From Chloroflexi bacterium 54-19 (GTDB lineage: Bacteria > Chloroflexota > Chloroflexia > Chloroheliales > Chloroheliaceae), in the NCBI GenBank assembly GCA_001898225.1, contig MKTJ01000054.1, positions 1 through 64,000 of the forward strand: a stretch of 64,000 nt of DNA, given 5' to 3'. Shown piece by piece: positions 32,298-42,107 of this stretch. Positions within the stretch are counted from its first letter, which is position 1, and the number at the start of each line of letters is the position of its first letter. Both the position numbers and the translations under genes were made by a program. The notes under the pieces are model-generated. The model had not been told where the DNA came from and did not search any database. It worked only from the letters and a program-made list of their open reading frames with translations.

Positions 32298-34501
32298 TGA
32301 ATAGCGAAATCACATCCCAAACCCAGCCGGACGAAAACACCGGGCAGGCCGTCCGGGAATGGCTGACCCGCTTCGAACCCCAGGTCCCACTCATCCTGAT
32401 ACCTGTCTTCGAAGCCTACGACGACACCCTGGACTGCCTGAAAAGCCTTTTCGAGCATACCCCGGCCGAGGTCCCCATCCTGCTTATTGACGACGGCAGC
32501 ACCGACCCGCGTATTTCGCAATATTTTGAGCCGCTATCTTTTAAGGACCGCTTTGCCTACCTGCGCAAGACGACCAACAAGGGGTTTGTTGACAGCGTAA
32601 ATTTGGGTTTTGGACTGGCCGCCGGGGATGTAGTGATTATCAATAGCGACGTGGTCGTACCGCCGCGCTGGCTGGAACGGCTCCGGGCTGCCGCTTACTC
32701 CGGCTCGACCGTCGCCACGGCTACCCCGCTCACCAACCACGGCGGGATAATTTCGGTGCCCTACCGCAACCAGCCTACCGGCGAGCTACCGGACGGGTTT
32801 TCGCTGGAAACAATTGACCAGAAAATCGAGGAAAGCTCCTTAAAACTCTATCCACCCCTACCGGCGGCAGTCGGCCACTGCACCTATTTCAAACGGATGG
32901 CGCTCGACCTTTTGGACGGCTTTGACCCGGTTTTCGCGCCGGGTTATGGTGAAGAAGTAGATTTCTCCCAGCGGGCCATCCTGCTAGGGCTGACCAACGT
33001 GCTGGCCGACGACCTCTTTGTCTATCATAAGGGGTCGCGCTCCTTTAATAACCAGGCAGCCCGCCAGCGACTGCGCGACGAACACGACGCCATTATCGAA
33101 AAACGCTACCCCTGGTATCTCGCTTCCGTAGGCGAAGCCATGGGCGATACGGATGCCCCGCTCGGCCTGGCTCTCGACCGGGCGCGGGCTGCCATCCTCG
33201 GCTACAAGATAGCCATAGACGTGACCTGCCTGGACGCCACCCACAATGGCACCCAGCAGGCTACCCTGGAACTGGTGCGGGCGCTGGCCCAGGCCAAAGC
33301 CCAGCGCCAGGACGACCGGACCAGCCTGACCCTGATAACCCGTGACAATGCGGCGGGAGCGTGTCCCCCGGACATTGCCAGACTGGTAAACGAGGTCATA
33401 ACTGTCACGGAATTAAAGAAACGGCCCCAGCCCGCTTTCGACCTGTTCCACCGTCCTTTCCAGGTTTACGCGCTGGAAGACCTCGAACTCTTACAGCAAA
33501 CTTCCGCCCGTTTTGTCATAACTCAGCTCGACTCGCTGGCTTACACTGTCCCGGCCTATGCCCCCGACCCCGATTGGTGGGACAAGGTGCGCCGGTTTAC
33601 CCGCCTGGCTTTTGGGACCGCCGATGGCCTTATCTTTATCAGCGAGGAAGCCCGCCGAGAAGCCGCCCGGCAGGGCCTGGAAGTGACCCCGGACCGGAGT
33701 TGCGTGACCTATGTAGGGGTCGAACCACGTCCCGAACCGTTACCGGCCCAACCGTCTGCCGAGATGGAGCGGTTAACCGGGAAACCTTTCCTTTTGATGC
33801 TGGGCGCAAACTTCCGCCACAAAAACCGCCTGTTTGGGCTGCGTCTCTTTACAAAGCTGTTGGAGAGTTACAACTGGGAGGGAAACCTGGTCCTGGCCGG
33901 ACCGGACAAAGCGAAGGGTGGCTCCGCTGCGGCAGAAACCGAGGAATTAAAGCAAAACCCCCGGCTAGCCGACCGGGTAATAGACCTGGGACCGGTGTCT
34001 GAAAACGAAAAACAGTGGTTATTAGAAAATGCCGCCCTCTTAATCTATCCCTCGATTGTAGAGGGCTTTGGGATGGTCCCCTTCGAGGCGGCCTGGGTCA
34101 ACACCCCGGCCCTGACCGGACGCATCTCCGCGTTGGGTGAGGTCTTAGGAGAGGGTGTTATTTACCTTGAGTCGTTTGAACCGGGGGAGGCAGCCGATGT
34201 CACCTGGCAATTATTGACCGACCCCAAACTGGCCCGGCAACAGATAGCCGCTATTCGGGCACAGGCCAAGAAATTTAGTTGGGAGAAAGTTGGCGAAAAG
34301 ACCTGGGAATTCTACCGGCAAATCCTGGGGAAAGCACCGCATCTATCAAAGACAATTAACCGGCAGCTCGCCCAATATACCCATCTCGAAAACGAACACC
34401 ATAAATTACAGGTATGGTCGGCAGAATTAAACCAGCAACTGGTGGCGCAAGGCCAGAAACGGCTGGCACCCAGGCTGAAAAAGTGGCTTACCCGCAAATA
34501 A
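32297..34501 (+). CDS. Fused glycosyltransferase (GT2 + GT4)
   Basis: The protein has about 734 residues and two transferase domains. Residues about 30-290 are a GT2-like domain (ILIPVFEAYDD, LLIDDGSTD, metal-binding INSDV). Residues about 300-680 are a GT4 domain with GANFRHKNRL and PSIVEGFGMVPFEAA (the E-x7-E motif). A short coiled-coil tail (THLENEHHKLQVWSAELNQQL) closes it. It would add two sugars, or one sugar with a second regulatory domain. ATG 32288 starts one codon triplet set earlier but overlaps the -10 box, so 32297 is used. A paralogue lies at 47777-49966 on the other strand. It is a cytoplasmic enzyme working on lipid-linked glycan. Confidence 0.75.
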   Translation: MNSEITSQTQPDENTGQAVREWLTRFEPQVPLILIPVFEAYDDTLDCLKSLFEHTPAEVPILLIDDGSTDPRISQYFEPLSFKDRFAYLRKTTNKGFVDSVNLGFGLAAGDVVIINSDVVVPPRWLERLRAAAYSGSTVATATPLTNHGGIISVPYRNQPTGELPDGFSLETIDQKIEESSLKLYPPLPAAVGHCTYFKRMALDLLDGFDPVFAPGYGEEVDFSQRAILLGLTNVLADDLFVYHKGSRSFNNQAARQRLRDEHDAIIEKRYPWYLASVGEAMGDTDAPLGLALDRARAAILGYKIAIDVTCLDATHNGTQQATLELVRALAQAKAQRQDDRTSLTLITRDNAAGACPPDIARLVNEVITVTELKKRPQPAFDLFHRPFQVYALEDLELLQQTSARFVITQLDSLAYTVPAYAPDPDWWDKVRRFTRLAFGTADGLIFISEEARREAARQGLEVTPDRSCVTYVGVEPRPEPLPAQPSAEMERLTGKPFLLMLGANFRHKNRLFGLRLFTKLLESYNWEGNLVLAGPDKAKGGSAAAETEELKQNPRLADRVIDLGPVSENEKQWLLENAALLIYPSIVEGFGMVPFEAAWVNTPALTGRISALGEVLGEGVIYLESFEPGEAADVTWQLLTDPKLARQQIAAIRAQAKKFSWEKVGEKTWEFYRQILGKAPHLSKTINRQLAQYTHLENEHHKLQVWSAELNQQLVAQGQKRLAPRLKKWLTRK

Positions 34502-34507
34502 CTAAAA

Positions 34508-34526
34508 CCAGCACACAATTTGCTGG
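34508..34526 (+). terminator. Hairpin after the GT2-GT4 gene
   Basis: CCAGCA and TGCTGG form a 6-bp stem with a 7-base loop right after the stop. A weak terminator is likely; no T run follows. Confidence 0.35.
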
Positions 34527-34913
34527 CTACCCGGAAACTGAGTTCAAAATTAGCTGGTTAAAATTTAGAGTATAGTTTATAATTAGATATAAGTAACTTT
34601 GTCGTTTGCTCGTGGATTCTTTAATATAGGAATAAGCTTTATATCTAAAGATTATACTGACAGGTTGTTATGTATTACAATTCTCCCCCTGTGAGTTTCT
34701 TTAATAGGACTTTGCTTGAAACACTCTCTTTGAGGTAGTTTAACACCTTACGCTGCCTTTTCCAGGCTCAAAGCGAAAACCGTGTTCTAGAAAAATACGG
34801 GTCAGTTTTCCTTTGGAAACTTTTGAAAACTAAACGGTACCTGTAGAGCAATAACCACAGCACCTGATGCCCCTGCCATGCTTTGCTTGAAACCTGTTAT
34901 GGATACTAACTAG
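34527..34913. other. Intergenic region before the second acyltransferase gene
   Basis: This AT-rich stretch holds a 13-base direct repeat, CTTTGCTTGAAAC, at 34710-34722 and 34881-34893. I see no ORF or RNA gene. It may carry the promoter of the gene at 34914, but I find no clear -35/-10 pair. Confidence 0.4.
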
Positions 34914-36038
34914 ATGGCAATAACACAAATAGAGACTGTACCGGGAAGTACCGAGGCTAAACCAAGAGAAAATCTAGGTTTTATAGAGTTACTCAGGGGC
35001 GTGGCCGCCCTTCTGGTAGTATGGGACCACCTGATAGGGGCTTATACCACCAATCACGGCATAGACTTCACACCGGTTAATATAGTGCGCGATTATATAA
35101 CGAAGCCCCTGGCTATAATCCAGGATTTCGGCTTCCTGGCGGTAGTCCTCTTTTTTGTAATCAGCGGGTTTATCATTTCCCACATAGCCCAACGGGAAAG
35201 TCACCTTGAATTTGCCATTAAACGCCTCTTCAGGATTTATCCACCTTTTATAATCTCGATTGTCATTACGGTTGCGGCTAATTTCGGCTATCAATATCTT
35301 ACTGGAGAAAAATCACCGATTACGAGTTATTCCTCCCTGGACTATCTGAGAGCTATGACCCTGGTCAACTGGGTATTGACCCCTCAAAATCCTATATCGG
35401 GGGTAGCCTGGACCTTAGTGATTGAGGTATTATTTTATATAATGTCGCTGGCCTTTTTAAGGTTGGTTCAAAAACGCCCGGTAATCGCCAACGTGGGAAT
35501 GGCGGGGCTTTGCCTGGTTATAATCCTTGTATCCCATAACCTTGGGGCTAATTTCTTTTTGTTTGCGGTTTCGGTTTCCTATATTCCATTCTTGCTGAGC
35601 GGTCAGGCGCTATATTTCTTGTGGGCCAGGAAAGTCAACTTTAAAGTTTATGCGTTATTGTTTATAATAGATTATCTAGTTTTAATTCAGGGCATTAGAA
35701 ACATAAATAATCAGTTCTACCCGGAAACAAACTCGTATGGCGTTTCTTTTATCTATGTGTATCTATTCTTTGTAATCTGTGTTTGCCTGGAGAGGTATCT
35801 TAAAATTCCAGTCCTTTTTAAATTTTACTCTAAAATTAGCTACTCAATTTATCTTTATCATGGGGCAATAGGGATATTAACCTTAAATTTACTATACAAA
35901 CGGATTGGATTCGTACCGGCCCTTGTCATAGCGTGCGCCCTGGTAACTCTTGTCAGTTATATTTCGTGGCGCTTTATCGAAAAACCCTCTCAGAAATGGG
36001 CCCGGATTTTAGCCAGGCGGTTTAAGCTAAAAGTTTGA
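34914..36038 (+). CDS. Acyltransferase family 3
   Basis: This 374-residue membrane protein has the motif GFIELLRGVAALLVVWDHLIG near residues 22-43, with the catalytic-type His in the first helix region, then about nine further helices. FYSKISYSIYLYHGAIG and the final SWRFIEKPS fit the family. It is expected to acylate sugars on or near the membrane. It is one of three in the locus and differs from the genes at 18977 and 44925 enough that they likely modify different positions. No signal for its start other than the ATG. Confidence 0.8.
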   Translation: MAITQIETVPGSTEAKPRENLGFIELLRGVAALLVVWDHLIGAYTTNHGIDFTPVNIVRDYITKPLAIIQDFGFLAVVLFFVISGFIISHIAQRESHLEFAIKRLFRIYPPFIISIVITVAANFGYQYLTGEKSPITSYSSLDYLRAMTLVNWVLTPQNPISGVAWTLVIEVLFYIMSLAFLRLVQKRPVIANVGMAGLCLVIILVSHNLGANFFLFAVSVSYIPFLLSGQALYFLWARKVNFKVYALLFIIDYLVLIQGIRNINNQFYPETNSYGVSFIYVYLFFVICVCLERYLKIPVLFKFYSKISYSIYLYHGAIGILTLNLLYKRIGFVPALVIACALVTLVSYISWRFIEKPSQKWARILARRFKLKV

Positions 36039-36197
36039 TAACACTTTGGAGGATTTTGGAAACCGGAGGTAAGGAAATCACCATAAGACCCGGCCAGGAC
36101 GGTGGTGAGAGAGCGTGAGTGGTAAGAACGAATCTGGTAAGCTACCGTTACGCCTCTGCAATAATGAAGTAAGGTAAGCAGCTCTTAGAAATAGGTT

Positions 36198-38348
36198 ATG
36201 GATAAAATCGAAAAACAACAGCTCAACCAAAGCATCAAAACCGAAGAAGAAGAATCTATATCCGCCAAGAAATCTACCTTCCTGGACCCAAGACTTAAAC
36301 AGGGTTATTCTTTCCTTCTAAAATTCTTAACACCCCTAAAAAAATTTATAATTTCCTATCTAAAAGCTTTAACGATAATAACCTGGATGGTGGTTACCAT
36401 TATCGAGGTTATTACTGTCACTCAACCCATAAACCCCCAGGATAAAACAATCAGCCTGGATGCTTCCTGGATTATCGGTCTACCGGCCCAATTGCAAAAT
36501 GGTGCCTGGAGCGGGCGCGATTTTTACTTCACCTATGGCCCTTTGTGGCAGGTTATAACGCTAATCGGCTCCAATTTTAGTAACAGCACCACTATTGACG
36601 GAAGCCCCACCATAAACCTGGCTATCTCCATCCTGGAAATAGGTTTGATCGGCCTGAGTGTAGCTTTAATCCGCCAGCTAAATGCCCGGCATACATTCAT
36701 TCTGCTGGCGGTTATTTTTGTGCTAAACTTTCAGGGGAATATGCTGTTTGCCCGCCCCATGTCAACCGTAGTCTGTATTCTGTTGGTCCAGAGATGTCTG
36801 GCCTCGCCCTCGCCTAGAAACCGGGTAATCTGGGCAGTCTCCGGTGGCCTCGCCTTTATGCTGGCCCAACTGATTTCCGCCGACCTGGGCGTCTATACGG
36901 TATTGGGGGCAATTGCAGCGCTGCTATTCTTTACTGTGGCCAGTTTTTTCAAAGAGCGTTTGCACCGGCCCGACCTGTTAACCCCACGTATTTATTTGAC
37001 TACTCTGGGGATAGTGGTAGGGACTTACCTGGCTGCAAATATTTTAACAAGTCTTGTATTTAGCCTGACTTCATCAAATTACCAGGGATTTTTCGACTAC
37101 CAGATTTACAACTACGAAATCATTCGCGGTTACAGCTATACCATGGGCGGTACGGTATGGCAATTATCTGCTATCACTACAATAGCCCTAATCGCAACCG
37201 TAATTTTTGTGCTTTGCCTGATTGGTTTTAGTTTTACCAGGATAGGCGTTGCCGATATTTATTTGCTGATATGTCTGGCCGCTAGCGGGCTATTCCAGCT
37301 AAAGGGTATCACCGTTCGAAGCGACCTTGGGCACATCATGCTTGGGACGCTGCCCCTTGTCTTTTTATTCATGATTATCGGGCTCATTGGTAAAGAGCGA
37401 GGCTGGTACAGGCATTTTATCTTTAAAGGCGCCTGGTTTGTGCTGGCCTTTTTCTTATTGGCCGGCTGGCCCAGTGCAACCCTCAGGACCATTACTCAAG
37501 TAGGCTCGGTGGTAGACGGCACTATTTCTCTTTCAGGGCAAATCCAAAAATTAACCACCGGCCACTTGCCTATCAGTAATGTGATACCGGCGGGGCTCGA
37601 CAAGGCTATAGACCCCACCAAAGCTATCCTCAGCTTTCCCCAGGATACTTTCATCCCGATAGCCCTGAATAAAAAAATGGTCGGACCCGTCCACCAGGCC
37701 TATTCCGCCTTTACCCCGGCCTTGCAGCAAAAGTATGTGAGCGACCTGCAACGTCTGAAAAATACCTTCGAAGTTGTTTACGGGCTGGATTCGTTATCGG
37801 CGTCAGCGCTTGAGAACGTCCAACAGGTAACGCGGGTGCCGATCATTTTTGAATATCTTTATCGCAATTACACTCTCAAAACCCCGCAGGTTTTTGATGG
37901 AAAATATGTCTTGCTCAAGCCGCGACCAACCCCTAACGACTTTGTAGCAACCGATATACCTTTCGAGGTTACAAAGCCCTGGGACGGTAAACTAGAGACC
38001 ATACGCCTTACCAAACCGGCAACCTGTAGCATGTTGCGCGTGACACCAAAGATTAACTATCCTATTTTAAGCCTGATAGGCCGCCCTACCCAGTTAAATG
38101 TGAAAATCTGGCGAGGCGGGAAAATCACCCAGCAAACCTCGCTGGTTACAATCGAACCAGGAAAACCTTTTTCGACGTATTTGAGCCTGATTGACCCGGA
38201 CAAGTTTTACCAGATTTTCGCAACTTCCCAACCGGTCCAGACCAAAGAAGTGGACAGCTTACAGTTTCAGCCGTTAAGCGATGTTTTCTTGAGTATGGCG
38301 CCTTCGTCCGTTGATATTAGCAAAATAGAATGTATAACCTTTAAATAG
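36198..38348 (+). CDS. GT-C-like multi-spanning membrane protein
   Basis: The protein has 716 residues. After a 40-residue polar N-terminus, a first helix is followed by an outside loop with SLDASWIIGLPAQLQNGAWSGRDFYFTYGPLWQ. That type of loop, with an aspartate close to the first helix and a later Phe/Tyr-rich segment, is seen in GT-C sugar transferases. About eleven helices extend to residue 430. The rest is a soluble, presumably outside domain. No exact family is claimed. It is directly linked to two epimerase genes (four-base gap to 38353). Confidence 0.6.
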   Translation: MDKIEKQQLNQSIKTEEEESISAKKSTFLDPRLKQGYSFLLKFLTPLKKFIISYLKALTIITWMVVTIIEVITVTQPINPQDKTISLDASWIIGLPAQLQNGAWSGRDFYFTYGPLWQVITLIGSNFSNSTTIDGSPTINLAISILEIGLIGLSVALIRQLNARHTFILLAVIFVLNFQGNMLFARPMSTVVCILLVQRCLASPSPRNRVIWAVSGGLAFMLAQLISADLGVYTVLGAIAALLFFTVASFFKERLHRPDLLTPRIYLTTLGIVVGTYLAANILTSLVFSLTSSNYQGFFDYQIYNYEIIRGYSYTMGGTVWQLSAITTIALIATVIFVLCLIGFSFTRIGVADIYLLICLAASGLFQLKGITVRSDLGHIMLGTLPLVFLFMIIGLIGKERGWYRHFIFKGAWFVLAFFLLAGWPSATLRTITQVGSVVDGTISLSGQIQKLTTGHLPISNVIPAGLDKAIDPTKAILSFPQDTFIPIALNKKMVGPVHQAYSAFTPALQQKYVSDLQRLKNTFEVVYGLDSLSASALENVQQVTRVPIIFEYLYRNYTLKTPQVFDGKYVLLKPRPTPNDFVATDIPFEVTKPWDGKLETIRLTKPATCSMLRVTPKINYPILSLIGRPTQLNVKIWRGGKITQQTSLVTIEPGKPFSTYLSLIDPDKFYQIFATSQPVQTKEVDSLQFQPLSDVFLSMAPSSVDISKIECITFK

Positions 38349-38352
38349 CGAA

Positions 38353-39435
38353 ATGAATTTTAACTACAAACAGATTCTAATAACCGGTGGAGCAGGCTTT
38401 GTAGGTTCTAACCTGGCAATGTGGTATAAGGCCGCTCATCCGGGCATAGAGGTCACCGTAGCCGATAATTTAAAACGGCGTGGCTCTGAGCTAAATCTCC
38501 CGCGTTTGCGCCAGGCCGGTATCAAGTTTGTTCACGCCGATATACGCAACCCGGAAGACTTAAGCTTTGGCAACCAGACCTTTGACCTGGTCCTGGAATG
38601 TTCGGCGGAACCTTCGGTCCTCGCCAGTTACACCGAGGGTCCGACCTACGTCATAAATACAAACCTCACTGGTACAATAAACTGCCTGGAACTGGCCCGG
38701 CGTCACCAGGCCGATTTTGTCTTTCTCTCGACCAGCCGGGTTTATCCTGTAAAGAATCTAAACCGGGTAAAAGTCAAAGAAACTCCTGACAGGTTCGTTA
38801 TCGAACCCGACCAGGAGATATTAGGGGTGTCTACTGCCGGTATAGCCGAGAATTTTCCCCTGGAAGGTTCGCGTTCACTTTACGGGGCGACCAAACTCTG
38901 TTCCGAACTGGTGATAGCCGAATACGGCGATATGTACGGCCTCCGCTACGTAATAAACCGTTGCGGTGTCCTTACCGGCCCCTGGCAGATGGGCAAATCC
39001 GACCAGGGCGTCTTCGCCCTTTGGCTGGCCCGTCACTACTTCAAACGTGAATTGAGCTATATCGGGTGGGGCGGGCGGGGCCAGCAAGTGCGGGACTTAC
39101 TGCATATTGACGACCTGGCCCGGCTACTGGATGTGCAACTGGCTTCTTTTGATAAGGTAGCGGGTCAAATTTACAACGTGGGCGGCGGCGAAGCTTCCAG
39201 CCTATCATTACTGGAAACTACCAGGCTTTGCCAGGAGATTACCGGGAACAAAATCCCTATCAAATCCGACCCTGAAAATCGTCCCTCCGACCTGCGGCTT
39301 TATATAACGGATAATAGCCGGGTCACCGCCGCTACCGGTTGGGCGCCGGTTTACAGCCCTCTGCAAACCCTGGAAAGCATTTACCAGTGGATCCGGGATA
39401 ACGAACCGCTGGTAGCCCCTTTATGGGCTAATTAG
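38353..39435 (+). CDS. NAD-dependent sugar epimerase, CDP-paratose 2-epimerase-like
   Basis: This 360-residue extended SDR has TGGAGFVG near residues 11-18 (NAD binding) and a YGATK catalytic Tyr-x3-Lys around 180. NRCGVLTGPWQMGK and DQGVFALWLARH are family marks of CDP-paratose (tyvelose) 2-epimerase and its relatives. It would interconvert C-2 of a CDP- or similar nucleotide sugar. It lies four bases after the membrane protein gene and 46 bases before a second epimerase; both may serve consecutive steps. A general 'NAD-dependent epimerase' label would be safer where the sugar is concerned. Confidence 0.75.
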   Translation: MNFNYKQILITGGAGFVGSNLAMWYKAAHPGIEVTVADNLKRRGSELNLPRLRQAGIKFVHADIRNPEDLSFGNQTFDLVLECSAEPSVLASYTEGPTYVINTNLTGTINCLELARRHQADFVFLSTSRVYPVKNLNRVKVKETPDRFVIEPDQEILGVSTAGIAENFPLEGSRSLYGATKLCSELVIAEYGDMYGLRYVINRCGVLTGPWQMGKSDQGVFALWLARHYFKRELSYIGWGGRGQQVRDLLHIDDLARLLDVQLASFDKVAGQIYNVGGGEASSLSLLETTRLCQEITGNKIPIKSDPENRPSDLRLYITDNSRVTAATGWAPVYSPLQTLESIYQWIRDNEPLVAPLWAN

Positions 39436-39481
39436 TTGGTCAGGTAAGACAATAAGACTAGAAAAGAGTAAATTCTAAATT

Positions 39482-40579
39482 ATGAGCGTGGCAATAGTAA
39501 CAGGTTCAGGTGGACTAATCGGCTCCGAGACAGTCAGGTCTCTTTGCGATAAAGGCTTTGAAGTGGCCGGTATTGATAACGATATGCGCCGGACCTTTTT
39601 TGGCGCGGAAGCCTCGACCAGTTGGAACCAGCACGACCTTGAAAAGAATTATCCCAACAACTACAAACACCACAACCTCGATATACGGGACCAGTCAGGT
39701 ATCTTTAGCATCTTTGAAAAATATGGGACGGCCATCGAACTGGTGGTCCATACCGCGGCCCAACCCTCTCACGACTGGGCGGTCAAGGAACCTTTTACCG
39801 ATTTCACGGTCAACGCCAACGGCACCCTGACCATGCTGGAAGCGACCCGTAAATACTGCCCCAACGCAGTATTTATCTTTACTTCTACCAACAAAGTCTA
39901 CGGCGATACCCCGAACACACTCCCCCTGGTCGAGCTTGAAACCCGCTGGGAAATCGACCCGGCCCACCCCTTTTACCAGGGTATTGACGAATCTATGAGT
40001 ATTGATACCTCGCTGCATTCGTTATTCGGGGCTTCCAAAGTCGCGGCAGACGTGATGGTCCAGGAATATGGCCGTTATTTCGGAATGCGGACGGTCTGCT
40101 TCCGGGGCGGGTGTCTGACCGGACCCAACCACTCCGGTACGGCCTTACACGGCTTTCTCTCTTACCTGATGAAGTGCGTTTACCTGAATAAGCCTTATAC
40201 TATCTACGGCTACAAAGGTAAGCAGGTGCGTGATAACATCCACAGCGCCGACCTGGTGGCCGCCTTCTTCGAGTTTTACAAGGCTCCCCCGGCAGGCGGG
40301 ATGCCCGGCGGCGAGGTTTACAACATGGGCGGTTCGCGCTTTAGCAACTGCTCGATGCTGGAAGCCATCCAGCTTTGCCAGGAAATAACCGGTAAGGAGT
40401 TGAGTTATACCTACACCGAGACCAACCGCATCGGTGACCACATCTGGTATATCAGTGATATTAGCAAATTCCAAAAGCACTATCCGCAGTGGCAGCAGAA
40501 ATACAACGTGCGCCAACTGCTGGAAGATATTTATGTAAAGAACGCCGAACGCTGGTTGGCGACTGAGAAGGCGGTATAA
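39482..40579 (+). CDS. NAD-dependent epimerase/dehydratase, variant with Phe at the catalytic Tyr site
   Basis: This 365-residue extended SDR has TGSGGLIGSETVRSL at the N-terminus. TSTNKVYGD and HTAAQPSHDWAV are as in CDP-paratose 2-epimerases. The usual Tyr-x3-Lys is FGASK here (SLFGASKVAAD, about residue 180), so the catalytic tyrosine is replaced by Phe. RGGCLTGPNHSG and GKQVRDNIHS are further family features. The gene pairs with the epimerase upstream. It is probably an epimerase with altered chemistry, or a sister enzyme in the same pathway. Only one base separates its stop from the next start (TTG at 40581). Confidence 0.75.
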   Translation: MSVAIVTGSGGLIGSETVRSLCDKGFEVAGIDNDMRRTFFGAEASTSWNQHDLEKNYPNNYKHHNLDIRDQSGIFSIFEKYGTAIELVVHTAAQPSHDWAVKEPFTDFTVNANGTLTMLEATRKYCPNAVFIFTSTNKVYGDTPNTLPLVELETRWEIDPAHPFYQGIDESMSIDTSLHSLFGASKVAADVMVQEYGRYFGMRTVCFRGGCLTGPNHSGTALHGFLSYLMKCVYLNKPYTIYGYKGKQVRDNIHSADLVAAFFEFYKAPPAGGMPGGEVYNMGGSRFSNCSMLEAIQLCQEITGKELSYTYTETNRIGDHIWYISDISKFQKHYPQWQQKYNVRQLLEDIYVKNAERWLATEKAV

Positions 40580-40580
40580 A

Positions 40581-41249
40581 TTGGCAAGTGAAAAACAACT
40601 CGAAGAAATCTACCAGCGCCGGTTTTCAGAGGACATTCAATTCCGCCAGCGGATGTGGAAATTGCTCTGCCGGGAATTCTTCCAGAAATATATACCCACG
40701 AACAGCACCGTCCTGGAACTGGCCGCAGGTTACTGCGAGTTTATCAATAACATCCAGGCGGGTAGGAAGATTGCCGTTGATTTGAACTCGGAAGTGGTTA
40801 ATTATGCCGACAAAGACGTGCAGGTTACGGTTACCTCTACGACCAATATGGCGGCTATCCCCGACCATTCGGTTAATATCGCCTTTACCAGCAACTTTTT
40901 TGAACACCTGACCCGTGACGAGATTGTCCAGACCATCCGAGAAGTCCGACGCATCCTGGTAAAAGGCGGCCAGTTTCTAGTCTTGCAACCGAATATCCGG
41001 TTTTGCCAGCAGGATTATTGGATGTTTTTCGACCATATCACACCTCTCGACGACCGCAGCCTCTCTGAAGCGCTTGAGACAAACGGGTTTAAAATTAAGC
41101 AGACCATCGTCCGTTTTCTGCCTTACACGACAAAAAGCCGTCTGCCCAAGGGTCTATTCTTGATCAAGGCCTATTTGAAGATACCATTGGCCTGGCGCTT
41201 CCTGGGACAACAGAGCTTTATCGTGGCGCAGGTGACCGACCAGGCTTAA
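40581..41249 (+). CDS. Class I methyltransferase
   Basis: The protein has 222 residues. Motif I reads VLELAAGYCEFINNI, with Ala where Gly often stands; DLNSEVV is the acidic motif, and FTSNFFEHLTRDE with RRILVKGGQFLVLQPN fits the SAM methyltransferase fold. The start is TTG, one base after the preceding stop; GAGAAGGCGG upstream gives a Shine-Dalgarno. No in-frame ATG exists before the Met-Trp-Lys segment, so TTG is the reasonable start. It probably acts on a glycan or nucleotide sugar. Confidence 0.7.
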   Translation: MASEKQLEEIYQRRFSEDIQFRQRMWKLLCREFFQKYIPTNSTVLELAAGYCEFINNIQAGRKIAVDLNSEVVNYADKDVQVTVTSTTNMAAIPDHSVNIAFTSNFFEHLTRDEIVQTIREVRRILVKGGQFLVLQPNIRFCQQDYWMFFDHITPLDDRSLSEALETNGFKIKQTIVRFLPYTTKSRLPKGLFLIKAYLKIPLAWRFLGQQSFIVAQVTDQA

Positions 41250-41301
41250 AATATAATCGTTAATTTAGATTAAGTTAGTATCATCCTGAAAAGGAAAATT
41301 T

Positions 41302-42063
41302 ATGAGATTATCTATAGTAATTCCGGCCCATAACGAAGAAGAAGTTATTTATAACACCGTATCGGCTTTATGCACTGCCCTGACCAGGGAGAATATCCCT
41401 TACGAAATCCTGGTAGTAAACGACCACAGCAGCGACGGTACCGAAAATGTTTTGAACCGGTTGACCCTTGAATATAGCAATGTACGTTGGGTAAGTAATC
41501 TCAAACCGGGCGGCTTTGGCTATGCTATCCAGACGGGGTTAGAGGAATTCCAGGGGGACGCGGTCTGTATCGTGATGGCGGACGCTTCGGACGACCCTAA
41601 AGACGTGGTGAAATATTACCGGAAGCTCGAAGAAGGCTATGAGTGCGTCTTTGGCACCCGCTTTAACCGGGCCAGCACCGTGGTAGATTATCCGCCTCAT
41701 AAACTAATCGCCAACCGCGCCGCCAACTGGTTTATAAAGCAACTATTCGGGCTAAAGTATAACGATGTAACCAACGCTTTCAAATGCTACCGGCGGGAAG
41801 TTATTGAGGGGATAAGCCCCATTCTGGCCTGTCACTTCAATCTCACGGTGGAAATGCCACTCAAAGCCATCGTGCGCGGTTATTCCTACACGGTCGTGCC
41901 GACCAACTGGTATAACCGGACCTATGGTGTCTCAAAGCTCAAGCTAAAGGAAATGGGCAGCCGCTACCTGTTTATAGTCTTATATATCTTCCTTGAAAAA
42001 CTGCTTTCGCGGGGCGATTACCACCGTTCCAAGGCTCCTCAAAAAGTATCCAAAATAACTTAG
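41302..42063 (+). CDS. Glycosyltransferase family 2 (dolichol-phosphate-mannose-synthase-like)
   Basis: The protein has 253 residues. A single GT-A domain reads LSIVIPAHNEEEVIYN at the start, VVNDHSSDGT, and MADASDDP as the metal-binding DxSD motif, with NAFKCYRREVIEGI typical of polyprenyl-phosphate glycosyltransferases. There is no C-terminal transmembrane pair, unlike the protein at 23389, so it acts as a soluble or peripheral enzyme. AAGGAAAA precedes the ATG. It ends the plus-strand run that starts at 34914 and converges with the broken methyltransferase. Confidence 0.8.
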   Translation: MRLSIVIPAHNEEEVIYNTVSALCTALTRENIPYEILVVNDHSSDGTENVLNRLTLEYSNVRWVSNLKPGGFGYAIQTGLEEFQGDAVCIVMADASDDPKDVVKYYRKLEEGYECVFGTRFNRASTVVDYPPHKLIANRAANWFIKQLFGLKYNDVTNAFKCYRREVIEGISPILACHFNLTVEMPLKAIVRGYSYTVVPTNWYNRTYGVSKLKLKEMGSRYLFIVLYIFLEKLLSRGDYHRSKAPQKVSKIT

Positions 42064-42107
42064 AGCAACTCTAAATCTGACGGCCTCTATCCTCTACCTC
42101 TAATTAC

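Noticed and set aside
34710..34893. 13-base direct repeat considered as an IS or attachment site
   Set aside because: Too short and no element-like sequence lies between the copies.
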